Assembly: GCA_907163375.1 (NCBI GenBank)
Contig: CAJQUW010001972.1
Coordinates: 868,001 to 932,000 of the forward strand
Direction: 5' to 3'
Source of the DNA: Prostheceraeus crozeri
Taxonomy: Eukaryota; Platyhelminthes; Polycladida; Euryleptidae
DNA length: 64,000 nt
Shown: piece after piece, positions 33,245 to 43,687 of the stretch
Position numbering within the stretch: the first letter of the stretch is position 1
How the letters are laid out: each line of letters begins with the position of its first letter
Position numbers and translations under genes: made by a program
The notes under the pieces: generated by a model
The model's database searches: none
The model's input: only the letters and a program-made list of their open reading frames with translations
What the model was told of the DNA's origin: nothing

Positions 33245-33370
33245 AAAATTTTCGTTCGTATTTCTTTCAAAAATTACTTCTCAAAAATGTTTTATCAATA
33301 ATGAATTGTCTTCCCTTAAAAGGATTTTCCAAAGCAAAGGCTATGCAAAACAATGTGTAAAGAAATTTTC

Positions 33371-35027
33371 TCGGACGTCAGCTCGACAAAAAAGTTCCTT
33401 TTCATTGAGTGAAAAACATTCTTACCTCATTACATATGTGTAAGTGAAACGTTGAGTCGTAGACATATATGTCTAGTAGAGTATGGCTTCAGATCTGTTT
33501 AAAAGCCTGATTGTAGTTTATAGTTTTAGTTTCTCCATGTAAAGGATGATGACAAGAGTGGATTTAAATAAGATAGACTGATCTGAGTGCCTTTGACTGT
33601 TAAAATAAAAACCAGTAATTTTACTTGCCTTGAACTATGAACAGCCTGCTTGAAAATAGATTTAACCTACATTCAGTATACAAATTGGTGCAATTTGCAA
33701 CAATCTTCAATAAATGACCATCTTTACTCTTAGCAAATTATCAATCTAAAGAAGGTATTAATGAATATTGCTGTTCATTCAATTTTCAATGCTTCATTTT
33801 TCCTTGGTTCAACTGCTTTAGTTTGAGGTGACGAAATGTTAGATGAGCACAGTTATTTTTACATAAACTTTCGCAATTACGAAACACGTTTGAACAGTAA
33901 AGGAAATCTGAAGGTTTAATTGAAATTGGAATGTAATCAAATCGCATGGCAAATGAACAGATATGTTAAGAAAAAATCGCATTTTGAAGATTGTTATAGA
34001 CATTGAAACGAAGACCTTGTACAACTTCAGAGAAAACTTAACTGTTACGTTTTCAATTTATTTCTTCCTTCCTGTACTCTCGTTATCAAGAAGAGATTGA
34101 AGGAAAGTAACGGTTTTATTTGTCATCATTCTTGATCACAATATAACCAAATCACAACATCGATTTCAATTCACACAATAGCAAAATACTGCAACATCAT
34201 ATGAAATGAATTCATGATTATACCTTTAACAATGAAAAGCATATATAGTTATTGAAATGTTTGTTTCTGTCTCCCTAAGGTGATAAAATTTCGAAATGAC
34301 TGTCGAATTCGAACAACGGATAGCTGTTATTTAGTTAGAATTTAATAATAATAGATAACAATTCCATTCATAAGTTAAAAGAGGCAGTCGACGATGCGAA
34401 GTGAAGAAGCAGCAACAGCCATTATCGATTACATGGCAATCGCCGTGTATATCAGCCTGAAAGCAACTGTGCACCATCCTTGATGATCATGAATTTTTAC
34501 AATAAAAACAATAGACATGTAGGAGCATCGTTTGAGGCAGAGACTCGCCTTTGACGGATCTGAAAATTTAGAATACTAAAATATTTAGAAAGATAGCGAT
34601 AGTACTGGCTAGGTGTGCTGAAACTGATATTTACGCATTCACATAATTTGAAATAAGTCGAATCGATTTTATTTTAAAGTTTAATATATCTACGTCTTCC
34701 TTGCAACCAAAATTCAAATATTAGATATTCAGAAGAATCTGCCATAAATTAGAAGGATATCACAAATGTGTGAAAAACTGTCAAGTTGGCCGGATCTGAA
34801 TATTTTCTATAGACTGGGACCGTACCGAAAAATTGAGGCCCACTTGCAAGTGTGCAATGGAAGTCTGCAATAGATATATACTCGTACAATGGAGTCACCA
34901 GCCTTTCTCATTGGAGTCAGAGTGACGTCATGAATGAACACCCGAAGGTGCAAATTGTGATTCAAAAACAAAAATCCAGCTAAGTCATCCAGTACCAATC
35001 GAAAGCAGTCTACACTACACTTTGATT
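33371..35027. other. Unassigned DNA
   Basis: AT-rich. No recognised element or coding motif. Confidence 0.5.
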
Positions 35028-35299
35028 AAGACATTCCATGTCAAAAATTATGACTGTAGCCTTAGTACTTTTCGTTTAATTAGAGAAAACATGCAAAATT
35101 TCATTTTAGCCAAAAACTGCAATCTGCGTCCCATTGGATTTACATGTGTTTTTCTTTGATCCCGTCTGACAAGAAGAGGAACTCACTAGAACTCGGCAGA
35201 CGTGCCGATTCGAAGTAGGCATAGGGTGTACATCATTCTCTGAAAGTCTCCCTTTCGGCCTCATTCCCTGCTGAAACTCGTTCTGGCTGCCGGACTATG
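35028..35299 (-). mobile_element. Solo arm of the GTCCGGCAGCC foldback family
   Basis: This stretch matches the right arm of the 24306-24583 element from GACATTCCATGTCAAAAATT to TTCTGGCTGCCGGAC, but no matching left arm lies within 1 kb. It is either a truncated copy or a recombination product. Confidence 0.7.
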
Positions 35300-36169
35300 A
35301 TGTATGCAGGCATGCAGGCATACAGGGAAATTTCATTAAGACGAAAATGGACATGTAGCTGCTCTTATGGAAAGGTCCATATTCAGCTCACAAATACGGT
35401 TCGCTTGCCCGTGTGGCACACTGATGCTGACTCTCAATGAAGAAGCCGTATCAATCCTCCACTTTATCAAGGAAGCACTCACGAGCGCTGACTGTCTTCA
35501 AGACTTGATAAAAATGAGAAATGATAAAAGTTCCAAGCACGGATAACTAACATAGTTACTCTATTCCTGGTGTTTAGTTTGAACACAATGAATATATACT
35601 TAATAGTGCATCAGTCATATGTAGGGCAATTTTTTTATGACATGTCATATTTTTGCATATTTTTTTCATATTATGTCTGCTACGTCATATTTAATAATAT
35701 TTCCAAATTTTTCTATTTATATGTTACATATATAATACATTTCATATATGAATTACTAGTTTTGCAACATTACCAATTAGTACTTGGTGACAGAATTCGT
35801 GAGCATGTTCCTATTTGGCTTCACACCACAAACCGTTGTCGACCGCGATCTAATCGGCCAGCATCCAGTGCCATCACTCGAACATCATCTTCAATTATGT
35901 TCTTGTAATAATGATTGATGATGCATTGGAGCGCCTTAAGATTGTTTTCTGTCCTCGTAATTTCTAACTATTTTCCATTTACGAGGCATTGTGTATTAAA
36001 CGGTTTGCCCCTGACCTTTGTGTTCAGAAAGATATCTTGTTCACTTTACGTCTGCCTTGGTGACTATATTGACCTTTGTGCTAACATCTTCATGTCACAT
36101 ATTTGTCACTCAGTTCCATGTTCAACGTGAAATAGAAGAGACATGAGCGCTCGTTGATAAAGTTGGTGT
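35300..36169. other. Unassigned DNA
   Basis: A short GCAGGCAT tandem lies near 35308-35325. The plus-strand frame 35570-35908 is AT-driven low complexity with no motif. Confidence 0.5.
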
Positions 36170-36790
36170 TTTGTTTATCTATAACTTAAGTAAGGGGTCA
36201 AATTTCTTTCGAGACAATAGAATGTTTCGTGTAACATCATAAAATAAAGCGTCCATTGTATGGGAGGTGCATTGTAGCGTTTAAATAAAAAACAGTCGCT
36301 TCTTTCGTTCAGACAAATTTCTTTCATTGTTTTAAAAACATATGTACAAGGGCCCGACGCGTTTCGTCCTCCGACGTTATCAAGGGCACATGAGCTGTAC
36401 AACCAGGCGAGGGGTTAAATAGTAAAAGTGAGCGGTCCATCAAATCATCTCATGTCATCTGTTCAGGAGAGGTTTATTCTTAGCTATGTGACGACTTTCA
36501 GACAACTTCGTGTGAACTGAATTACGTTGTTTGCTTAGAATGGAAAGGTCAAAGTTCTTGATTTGAACGTCGGTCAGATTGCTGTGATCTTTATTAACAT
36601 GTTCAGACAATGCCCTTTTTTGATCGCGATTTTTCAAAATGCGTTGATGTTCAGCATATCTACGTCTAAGCGGACGACAAGTTTGACCGATATAATTTTT
36701 ATTGCAGATTTTGCAATTAAAATTGTACACAATATATTTATCGTTGCAAGTAAATCTGGGTCCCACAGCAGAACGCACATTGCAATGTAA
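36170..36790 (-). mobile_element. Penelope-like element fossil: endonuclease and 3' terminal repeat
   Basis: A minus-strand frame at 36455-36778 encodes a GIY-YIG endonuclease with the Penelope-type Cys ligands: YIVYNFNCKICNKNYIGQT, RPLRRRYAEHQRI and a C-terminal FDLSILSK block. In Penelope-like elements this domain follows the reverse transcriptase and nicks the target. No reverse transcriptase remains here, so the copy is 5'-truncated near 36790. Downstream on the same strand (36170-36455) lies presumed terminal-repeat sequence with a hammerhead-like motif. It is a different subfamily from the copy at 30800-33370. Confidence 0.85.
36352..36387 (-). ncRNA. Hammerhead-like motif in Penelope 3' region
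   Basis: On the minus strand: GCCC, TTGATAA, CGTC-GGAG-GACG, AAACGCGTC, GGGC. GCCC/GGGC forms stem I, CGTC/GACG stem II, and AC-GC-GT the tiny stem III typical of Penelope hammerheads, with cleavage expected after GTC. The core lacks C3 and G8. Position, order and stems fit the known Penelope motif. Confidence 0.6.
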
Positions 36791-37399
36791 ATAAAGTAAT
36801 TAAGTATTAAATAATTAAGCAAAATGAAGCGCTTGAATGCTGACATCGACCTAAATGCAAAATGGATCTGATTCTGTCGATATTTTCTTGAAAAAGATGT
36901 GTGTACACACACAGTTTTCTGTCCTTTCTGGTGAACATGTCTCTTCACTAAGTTAACTCATATCATTTCCTCATCTGCAAAAGGGTGCAAGTTGGCAAGA
37001 AATTCATCCACACCAGCATTTCTTGTAGTGGAATTTAATGGTGCTTGATTACCTTCAGCTCCTCTGATAATCCAAGGGACGAACTTTCTCATTTTCTAGA
37101 CATGAGAATGCACAGGATAGCCAAGTTGCACTTTTTCCTTCTCGTCTTCGCAACTATATAGTCATATCTTCCAATATCCATTTTCTTCATAGCCGCTTGT
37201 TTGTGTAATAAGGCCTCCGGATACACGAAGCTTTATATTAACATATCCCTCAGGTACTCATTTGAGATTGATTACCCATAATACATGTCTAAATTTATCT
37301 TTATTTGGAAAATTGAACATATCTTTCAGAGCTCGTTCAATACTTGAAAATATGACACTCATGCCGTTGTTCGTTTCATAAAAGTCCTAGACCGACCCA
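36791..37399. other. Unassigned DNA
   Basis: No recognised content. Confidence 0.5.
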
Positions 37400-37480
37400 A
37401 AGGCTACCTGGTCTGCTTTGAATGTTGGTCGCAGGTTCGAGTAATCCCACGCCCACTTATTTTGAATGGTAAGCAATATG
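37400..37480 (+). repeat. Possible degraded tRNA-like SINE head
   Basis: A B-box-like GCAGGTTCGAGT followed by CCCACGCCCACTT resembles the 3' half of a tRNA-derived sequence. The A box is not clear. It ends within about 70 bases. Confidence 0.3.
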
Positions 37481-37620
37481 GCATATTGGATACAAATTGC
37501 ATTGTTCTCTATGGCTTCAGATACTTGCAGGATTTCAATACCCGCTACTTACCATGAATATTAAAGATTTGAGACCATTTTTGACCATTTATTAAAGATT
37601 TGATCCCGCAAGTTGACACT

Positions 37621-37735
37621 TGTAGGCGCCCGCAGCTCGGTTGGTCAAGGGTCATAGGTTCGAATCCTACCAGGTTCTGATCTGCATTACAATTTGATCT
37701 TGAGTTTGTTAATTCCATTAATTGTAAACTTCAAA
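37621..37735 (+). repeat. tRNA-derived SINE, family A copy 2
   Basis: A box GCAGCTCGGTTGG and B box GGTTCGAATCC are only about 15 bases apart because the anticodon region is deleted. The body retains ACAATTTGATC. Same family as 23738-23862. Confidence 0.6.
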
Positions 37736-38861
37736 AATGATAGAAGCTCTATTACAGAAGCTTCAAATGTCAACAAGAACATTCCCTAAAATACAGCAGC
37801 ACCCTTGTTAAAAAATCATGTGACTAAATGTTAAGGTTATCAAGATCAATCAAGGCATTAGCAAAAACAAACGCAGTTCAGCCACTGACAGTTATTTTGG
37901 TAGTATTCCTTCCACGCACCAATAAAATAATAAGGAGCATCAGGATATTTGTAGGAGCAAAATTGGATAATTCATTTCTTTAACAATCTTCATGTGCGTT
38001 TTGAACTTTGTAGCATTGAAATTGTCATGTACCGGTTAGCATGTCGTACGAGTGCACCGTGGTCAAATGTTTTGATGCTTCAAAGATAGAAGTCATCATG
38101 TTTAGATTCGTCGGACATTTCGACGTATTCCATTCATAGACTAGAATGATTAATGGAAGAGTCAACTATAGATGACGTAGATTATAAAAATATTTGTGGT
38201 TGTCCCGAAAATACCTGACATGATGCACGAGCTTTCAGAGCTTGTCATTCAACTTTTGTGTGCAGTTTCATCATAACCAATAGCAAAATCTACATCCTAT
38301 GAATGGCAATCTCTGAAAGATCATGTCTAACACTGCAAAATACCATAAATTATGTATTAATACCAATAAAATATACCGATGTTGATACTGATAAATGATA
38401 TTATAATTATGACAAACAAATCATTTATATAAATAGCGTATTATGATGTATAATATACATAAGAGGTATATTGCAATAAACTATATACAGCACAAAAATA
38501 TTAATACCGATAAAGAGAATTGATATCGATAGAAACATTCAAGCCTTTTGAAGTCATTGTTTGGTATTTACAATACATTAAAACAGGTCGGTGTTGAATG
38601 AGAACTAATGTATTCACACATTTAGTAATCTATGCGCATACCAGTTCAAATATTGACAGTTATGAACTTTCAAATTGTTGGAGACCAGGCTTGGAGAAGT
38701 GCTTGTGCATAAGTTTTTGAAATGTGTGCAAAATAGGGGCACTACATCTTTTAAAAATGTGCTTGCATATTATATGTAAGGATAAATGTGGATTTGACAT
38801 TTCAAAAGAAATTTCTGTTTATGTATTAACGATGAAAATCCAACACTTTATGACATATTGA
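37736..38861. other. Unassigned DNA
   Basis: AT-rich with many ATATTA-type tracts around 38340-38560. No element recognised. Confidence 0.5.
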
Positions 38862-38990
38862 CAACAATGAGATTAAAATACACGATAGATCAGATTGCCA
38901 TGCAAAAGATGTGCGGCTGGTAGGATTTGAACCTACGACCAAGGTTAACTAGACCTGTACTCTAGCCAACTGAGCTACGCTGTCAATTGG
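38862..38990 (-). repeat. tRNA-derived SINE, family A copy 3
   Basis: On the minus strand: A box TAGCTCAGTTGG, a tRNA-length interval, B box GGTTCAAATCC, then CTTTTGCATGGCAATCTGATC. This is the best preserved head of the three copies. The ends of the tRNA part do not form a full acceptor stem. Confidence 0.7.
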
Positions 38991-40728
38991 CAGGATCAGA
39001 CCCTCACCACCACACATCAGTTGTCAAGGAAAAAATAATCAATGAATAAATAACACGTCACAATTGTGATCGCCGACATTATATGAAAGAACTACACCTG
39101 CTTTATTCAATTAAAACGAGTTCCATTCTATAACAAAAACAAAACAACATTGAATCAATGATAATATGATATTGATATAATAAATAATATCAATGATATT
39201 TCATGACAGATGTACAGCATGGAGTCTGCTGAACAAAAGTACACGAATCTTCCATATTATTGGATCAGATAAGACAAGACACAATCAGACATTTTACCTG
39301 AAAATGTTTATCAATTCACCACTGTAGGACTAAGCTAAACACTGCATTGGAAGTCTTTCTTGCCCACAACATCTACGTAAAGTATCCTCAGAATTGCTTA
39401 TTATTCAGCTCCCTTGAGACCTATCGAATATCTCTGATAATCGATGAAGATCCAGTGTAAAAATGACTTGGGTGCCCAAATGACTGAAATTTTGAATGAC
39501 TCAGGTAGTTTCATCCTAACTGAGCATGGACTTCGAGTGATGGAAACTATACTTGGCAGGGTAGTGACAGCTAAAAGTAATTTAAGTTATTCTCATACGA
39601 TGATGAAAGTCATCCCAGTAGCCATTTATAATAAATAGAATATAATGCTTACTAATTTAAATTATTAGTTAAAGTAGTCCTAATGAGGATTGATGACGTT
39701 CTCCAATCCGCAAGTGTACAAAGGCAATGCTAGTGTAACCATTGGATTAATCAGTTCTTAAAAGAACTCAATGTAGCTTTCTCGTGGCAACGAATTAAAA
39801 TTGATCAGCTTTGGCCCAATATCTGGTAAAAATGGAAATCTTAAGACTTGTACTAATACCATAGATTCCAAACACTGCCGTATACACGTTCAAAGCAGAC
39901 GTCTAATATACTGTACCGACTACAGATGCTGATAGTGGAAATAGAATAAGACAATGGTCACCAAAGGTTAAGGAAATTAAAAATGGATATCATAAAACAA
40001 CAGGAAACCGATGAATAAAAATTGGAAAAGTGGAGGTAAAATATGGAAATACAACGATGCTACTACACCGATTACAAGTGAACTATATCTGACACTACAC
40101 AAAGTGGATAATGGTAAGAATTGATAAGTGGAAAGTGGATAATGGAGGTAAGCAAAAGAACTACAATGACATTCTACTACACCGAAAGCAATGAAACTAT
40201 ATACACACTATACCTAAGACTACACATGGAAAATACTATTTCTTCACTTGAATTTGTTATCGCCAGTTTCTTCATCCGTCTATAGTACTTCATGTAATTC
40301 CACATTTCTTCATTTGAATTACAATACATCGACCACTACTTCAGCTACCGATTAAGGGATATAAAACATAATACTGCATTCCGTCAGTCATCAGCAGGTA
40401 CTCGTCTAGTTGTGTTTCGACCCCTAACCTGAACACTCAAACCCAGACGAGCGGGGTCCCACACATAGTGGCTGACAAAATACTGAATATGTAATGATAT
40501 GTCTTGAAAGATATGTCACAAAGATAAATCAGACATCATTCAATTGTTGCGTTTCCCACATGTAAACTGATTCTGTCATTAAATTCATCCCATCAATAAA
40601 TACAGCATGCTTTTTGCGATCCGCACATGTAAACAAATCCTGTACATCAATCTTTGCCTTTTCGATTCCCACAAGTAAACAGATCCTGTTCATCCTCGAA
40701 TCCCATAAAGATGTAATCGCTGTGTGAT
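38991..40728. other. Unassigned DNA
   Basis: Repeated short GATAATGG/GGAAAGTGG motifs lie at 39960-40160. A promoter-like GATATAAAACATA at about 40357 is followed by a C-rich stretch to 40466 that vaguely recalls a terminal repeat and leader of an LTR-type fossil, but evidence is too thin to annotate one. Confidence 0.4.
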
Positions 40729-40843
40729 AAATATGTAATCCGCCTTTACACAAACTTCGCCTCATACATCAAAATTTAACAATGGGAGCTCTCTCATCTC
40801 CCGTAAGCCACGCTAAGCGCTCTGTATTCACTCTTCACCGCCC
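40729..40843. repeat. 115-bp perfect repeat, copy 2 (copy 1 at 8791)
   Basis: Identical over 115 bases to 8791-8905 and in the same orientation; flanks differ completely. It may be a 5'-truncated insertion of whatever element copy 1 ends. Confidence 0.85.
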
Positions 40844-41139
40844 GAATGGAAGTGAATGTCAACAGCTTCAGTCATGTGCAAAAATTTTTTGCGTAAATTC
40901 TGTGGACAAGAAAGACTTACAATATAGTGTTTAGTCTGTAGCCTTGCATTGGTGAGTTGATAGCGACTTTTTGGATAAGATGTATCATTGTTTATTGTTC
41001 TACATGACCCAATTATTATGAAGATTCTTGTGCTCATATTCAGCACCTTCCATGTTGTACATATATCATTGATATGATATTATTGATTGCTTCAATGTCG
41101 TTCTGTTTCTTTAAGAATGGCATTCGCTTTTAACTGAAT
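40844..41139. other. Unassigned DNA
   Basis: No recognised content between the 115-bp repeat and the minisatellite. Confidence 0.5.
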
Positions 41140-41880
41140 ATTTTAAATTGAATGGAACAGGCTTCAAATCGAATGGGAAAGGTTTTAAATCGAATGGGAC
41201 AAGTTTCAAATTGAATAGGATAGGTTTCGAATCGAATGGGACTGTTATCAAGCTGTATGGAACAGGTTTCAAATTGAATCGGACAAGTTTCAAATTGAAT
41301 GGGATAGGTTTTAAATCGAATGGGACAGGTTATAAATCGAACGGGACAAGTTTCAAATTGAATGGGACAGCTTTTAAATCGAATGGGACAGATTTCAAAT
41401 CGAATGGGACAGATTTCAAATCGAATGGAACAGGTTTTAAGCTGTATGGAGCAGGTTTCAAATTGAATCGGACAAGTTTCAAATTGAATGGGACAGGTTT
41501 CAAATTGAATGGGACAGCTTTTAAATCGAACGGGACAAGTTTCAAATTGAATGGGACAGCTTTTAAATCGAATGGGACAGATTTCAAATTGAATGGGACA
41601 GCTTTTAAATCGAATGGGACAGGTTTCAAATTGAATGGGGCAGGTTTCAAATCGAATGGGACAGGTTTTAAGCTGTATGGAACAGGTTTCAAATTGAATG
41701 GGGCAGGTTTTAAATCGAATGGGGCAGGTTTCAAATCGAATGTGGCAGTTTTTAACCTGTATGGAACAGGCTTCAAATTAAATGGGACAGGCTTCAAATT
41801 GAATGGGACAGGTTTTAAACTGTATGGAAAAGGTTTCAAATTGAATGGGGCAGGTTTTAAATAGAACGGAGCATGTTTTA
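41140..41880. repeat. 21-bp minisatellite, about 35 units
   Basis: The unit is close to AATGGGACAGGTTTCAAATCG, with variants in which ATCG becomes ATTG or GCTGTATGG replaces the centre. The CTGTATGG variant occurs at 41253, 41442, 41673, 41757 and 41820, all spaced by exact multiples of 21. Because 21 is a multiple of 3 and the unit lacks stops in some frames, both strands carry long open frames (238 codons on plus, 169 on minus). These are by-products of the repeat, not good gene candidates. Confidence 0.92.
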
Positions 41881-42540
41881 ATTAGAGTGGAAAAGGATGT
41901 CGAGCAAATATGAAAATCGAAAACAATCTTACGCCGTGGCCATGCAATGGAACCTAGACGGTGATGTCCTCCACTGACTGGCAATGACTAGGTGCAATAT
42001 ATCGTGAATGTAATTTGTAATGATTCACTGCTGTTATTATTTCTCTTTCCATGCAAAATCGATGACGAGCATCGATGAGAATAATTTGGAACTCGCAACT
42101 GAAGAGAATTATCAATTACGGAGTTGAATGGGTCGAAAAATTGGAATAGACCTGTAACTCTATTTCATCCAATTTCAGGAATCATCATCAAGTCTATTTC
42201 TCATTCGCTGACATCAACACATCTCCCGATTTAATATGCAGCCATCTGAAGTGAATCGTCGCAGTTCATGCCTCATAAAAGGCTTTTGTGGAAACCCACT
42301 TACTGAAATGCATTATGAATTTTATGAGGCATCAATTTGAGATAATGTTTTATTTAGAATGAATGCTTAATAACAAATTGAATCATCCGTGATGCTGACC
42401 ATCGGTCAGTTCGATTCATTAGGATACAAAAAACATCAAATGACGGCGATATACATCAATATTGTAGAATATTACAGATAAGAAAACTGCTTGCTTAATT
42501 ATCACAGCACCATTTATATATGTCGGTAGCAGATATATGT
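41881..42540. other. Unassigned DNA
   Basis: AT-rich sequence up to the likely 5' region of the LINE. No recognised motif. Confidence 0.5.
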
Positions 42541-42892
42541 CATATTTTGATTTCTCTAATTTCAATTTGGGTCATACCATAGCATTTGTGCGTCGTTCTT
42601 CTGTCTCCAGGAGCCTCTTTTGCAATTTTTTACATCATCGGATCCGTCATCGTCCGCTGAGTCTATCTGTGCTCTTCGTTTTGAGTTTCGTCGCTTCGCT
42701 ATCCCATATTCTTGGATTTACCAGCTATTTCATCCGACGATAGTGAATAGTGTTCTTGTTGCGCTGAAGCGAGTGTCTGTACTTCATCGTGCATGTTGCT
42801 AATTTATCAATTTCATACAAAGGTCAATCTCGTCCCTTGCTTGACTTCTATTTGCTCAAGTTGATATTCTTCACCATCACGTCAGGACTGCG

Positions 42893-42952
42893 GTGGTGGT
42901 CTTGTGGTAGAACGCTGGCGTTGCGACTCTTATAGCCAAGTTCGAATCCTTT
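42893..42952 (+). promoter_or_regulatory. tRNA-like A-box/B-box module at LINE 5' end
   Basis: GGTGGTCTTGTGGTAGAACG resembles a tRNA A box and, about 25 bases on, AGTTCGAATCC is a good B box. The module ends about 10 bases before the ORF1 ATG. It could be an internal RNA polymerase III promoter recruited by the LINE, or the 3' remains of a tRNA or SINE into which the element inserted. Confidence 0.5.
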
Positions 42953-42962
42953 TGCTGTATTT

Positions 42963-43676
42963 ATGATGTCCAGTCAAACAAGGAAAGGTAGCAATACATC
43001 AGAAGTTTTGGATATCAGCTGTCTTGACGCTGACCAACTGAAGTCTAAGACAAAGGCACAATTGATTGATGCTTTGATCAAGACTCGTCGTAAAGCCAGT
43101 ACTGATGACGATGTTGGAAATGAATTCTTGATTCAAATGAATCGTAAATTGGACATTATTCTTGAGGATAATCGTAAACTACAGCAGAGAATACAGGTGC
43201 TGGAGGCTACTGTTGAACACCAGAACATGATGTTAGAAAACCTTGAAAGGCAAATGCGACGCGGTAACATAATCATTCATGGTGCTGGAGAAACAGTAAA
43301 TCCCGAGATCTCTTTGGCGAACATTTGTGAAGCAATCGAAGTTCCTCTCGACACGAATAGTGATGTTGCATCGATCACCAGAATTGGAAAGAAAGATAGA
43401 GGCAAACCTCGTCCGATTCGCGTTACATTGATCAAGCAAGCGAAAAAGTGGGAAATTTTGAATAAAGCCAAAAACTTGAAAGGTACTGACCTTGATCGTG
43501 TCTTCTTGAGTACAGATTTAACTCCATTTCAACAAAATGAATACAGGCGTTTGAGAGAGAGAAAGAAGATCCTGTTGCAAACCGATGACTATACTGGCAA
43601 AAGTGTGCGTATTGAGAAAGGAGCTCTTTACGTCGACGACCAGGTTATCGATAAAGTTAACTCATTTTTTCAGTAA
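42963..43676 (+). CDS. LINE ORF1 nucleic-acid-binding protein
   Basis: The 237-residue product has the layout of an L1/CR1-type ORF1p, which packages the element RNA as a trimeric chaperone. The N-terminus is polar. A coiled coil spans about residues 55-100 (NRKLDIILEDNRKLQQRI, then VEHQNMMLENLERQ) and ends in MRRGNIIIHGAGE, the start of the RRM-like domain. A basic C-terminal domain contains RVFLSTDLTPFQQNEYRRLR near residue 185. The first of two tandem ATGs at 42963 is taken as start; the tRNA-like module lies just before it. The stop at 43676 is followed 11 bases later by the ORF2 ATG, suggesting reinitiation. Confidence 0.88.
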   Translation: MMSSQTRKGSNTSEVLDISCLDADQLKSKTKAQLIDALIKTRRKASTDDDVGNEFLIQMNRKLDIILEDNRKLQQRIQVLEATVEHQNMMLENLERQMRRGNIIIHGAGETVNPEISLANICEAIEVPLDTNSDVASITRIGKKDRGKPRPIRVTLIKQAKKWEILNKAKNLKGTDLDRVFLSTDLTPFQQNEYRRLRERKKILLQTDDYTGKSVRIEKGALYVDDQVIDKVNSFFQ

Positions 43677-43687
43677 ATGATTTTAGC

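Larger units (their letters stand above)
30800..33370 (+). mobile_element. Penelope-like element fossil with inverted terminal arms
   Basis: A left arm (about 30800-31105) and a right arm (about 33072-33370) are inverted copies of one roughly 300-base sequence, with high but imperfect identity. Penelope-like elements are known for terminal repeats in direct or inverted orientation. Between the arms, on the plus strand, lie a segment resembling the region after the Penelope reverse transcriptase (from about 31178) and a GIY-YIG-type endonuclease region (about 31465-31655 and beyond 32985). The endonuclease region is interrupted by a complete hAT insertion. The element is 5'-truncated and broken in several places. 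Each arm holds a hammerhead-like motif. Confidence 0.7.

Noticed and set aside
38862-38990. Functional tRNA gene on the minus strand
   Set aside because: Well-kept A and B boxes, but no complete acceptor stem and a shared SINE body.
40350-40470. Terminal repeat and leader of an LTR-type fossil
   Set aside because: A TATA-like site and C-rich end are suggestive, but no second repeat, internal genes or clear borders were seen.
41148-41864. 238-codon open frame as a heptad-repeat protein gene
   Set aside because: It coincides exactly with the 21-bp minisatellite, is open on both strands for the same arithmetic reason, and has no splice or promoter context.
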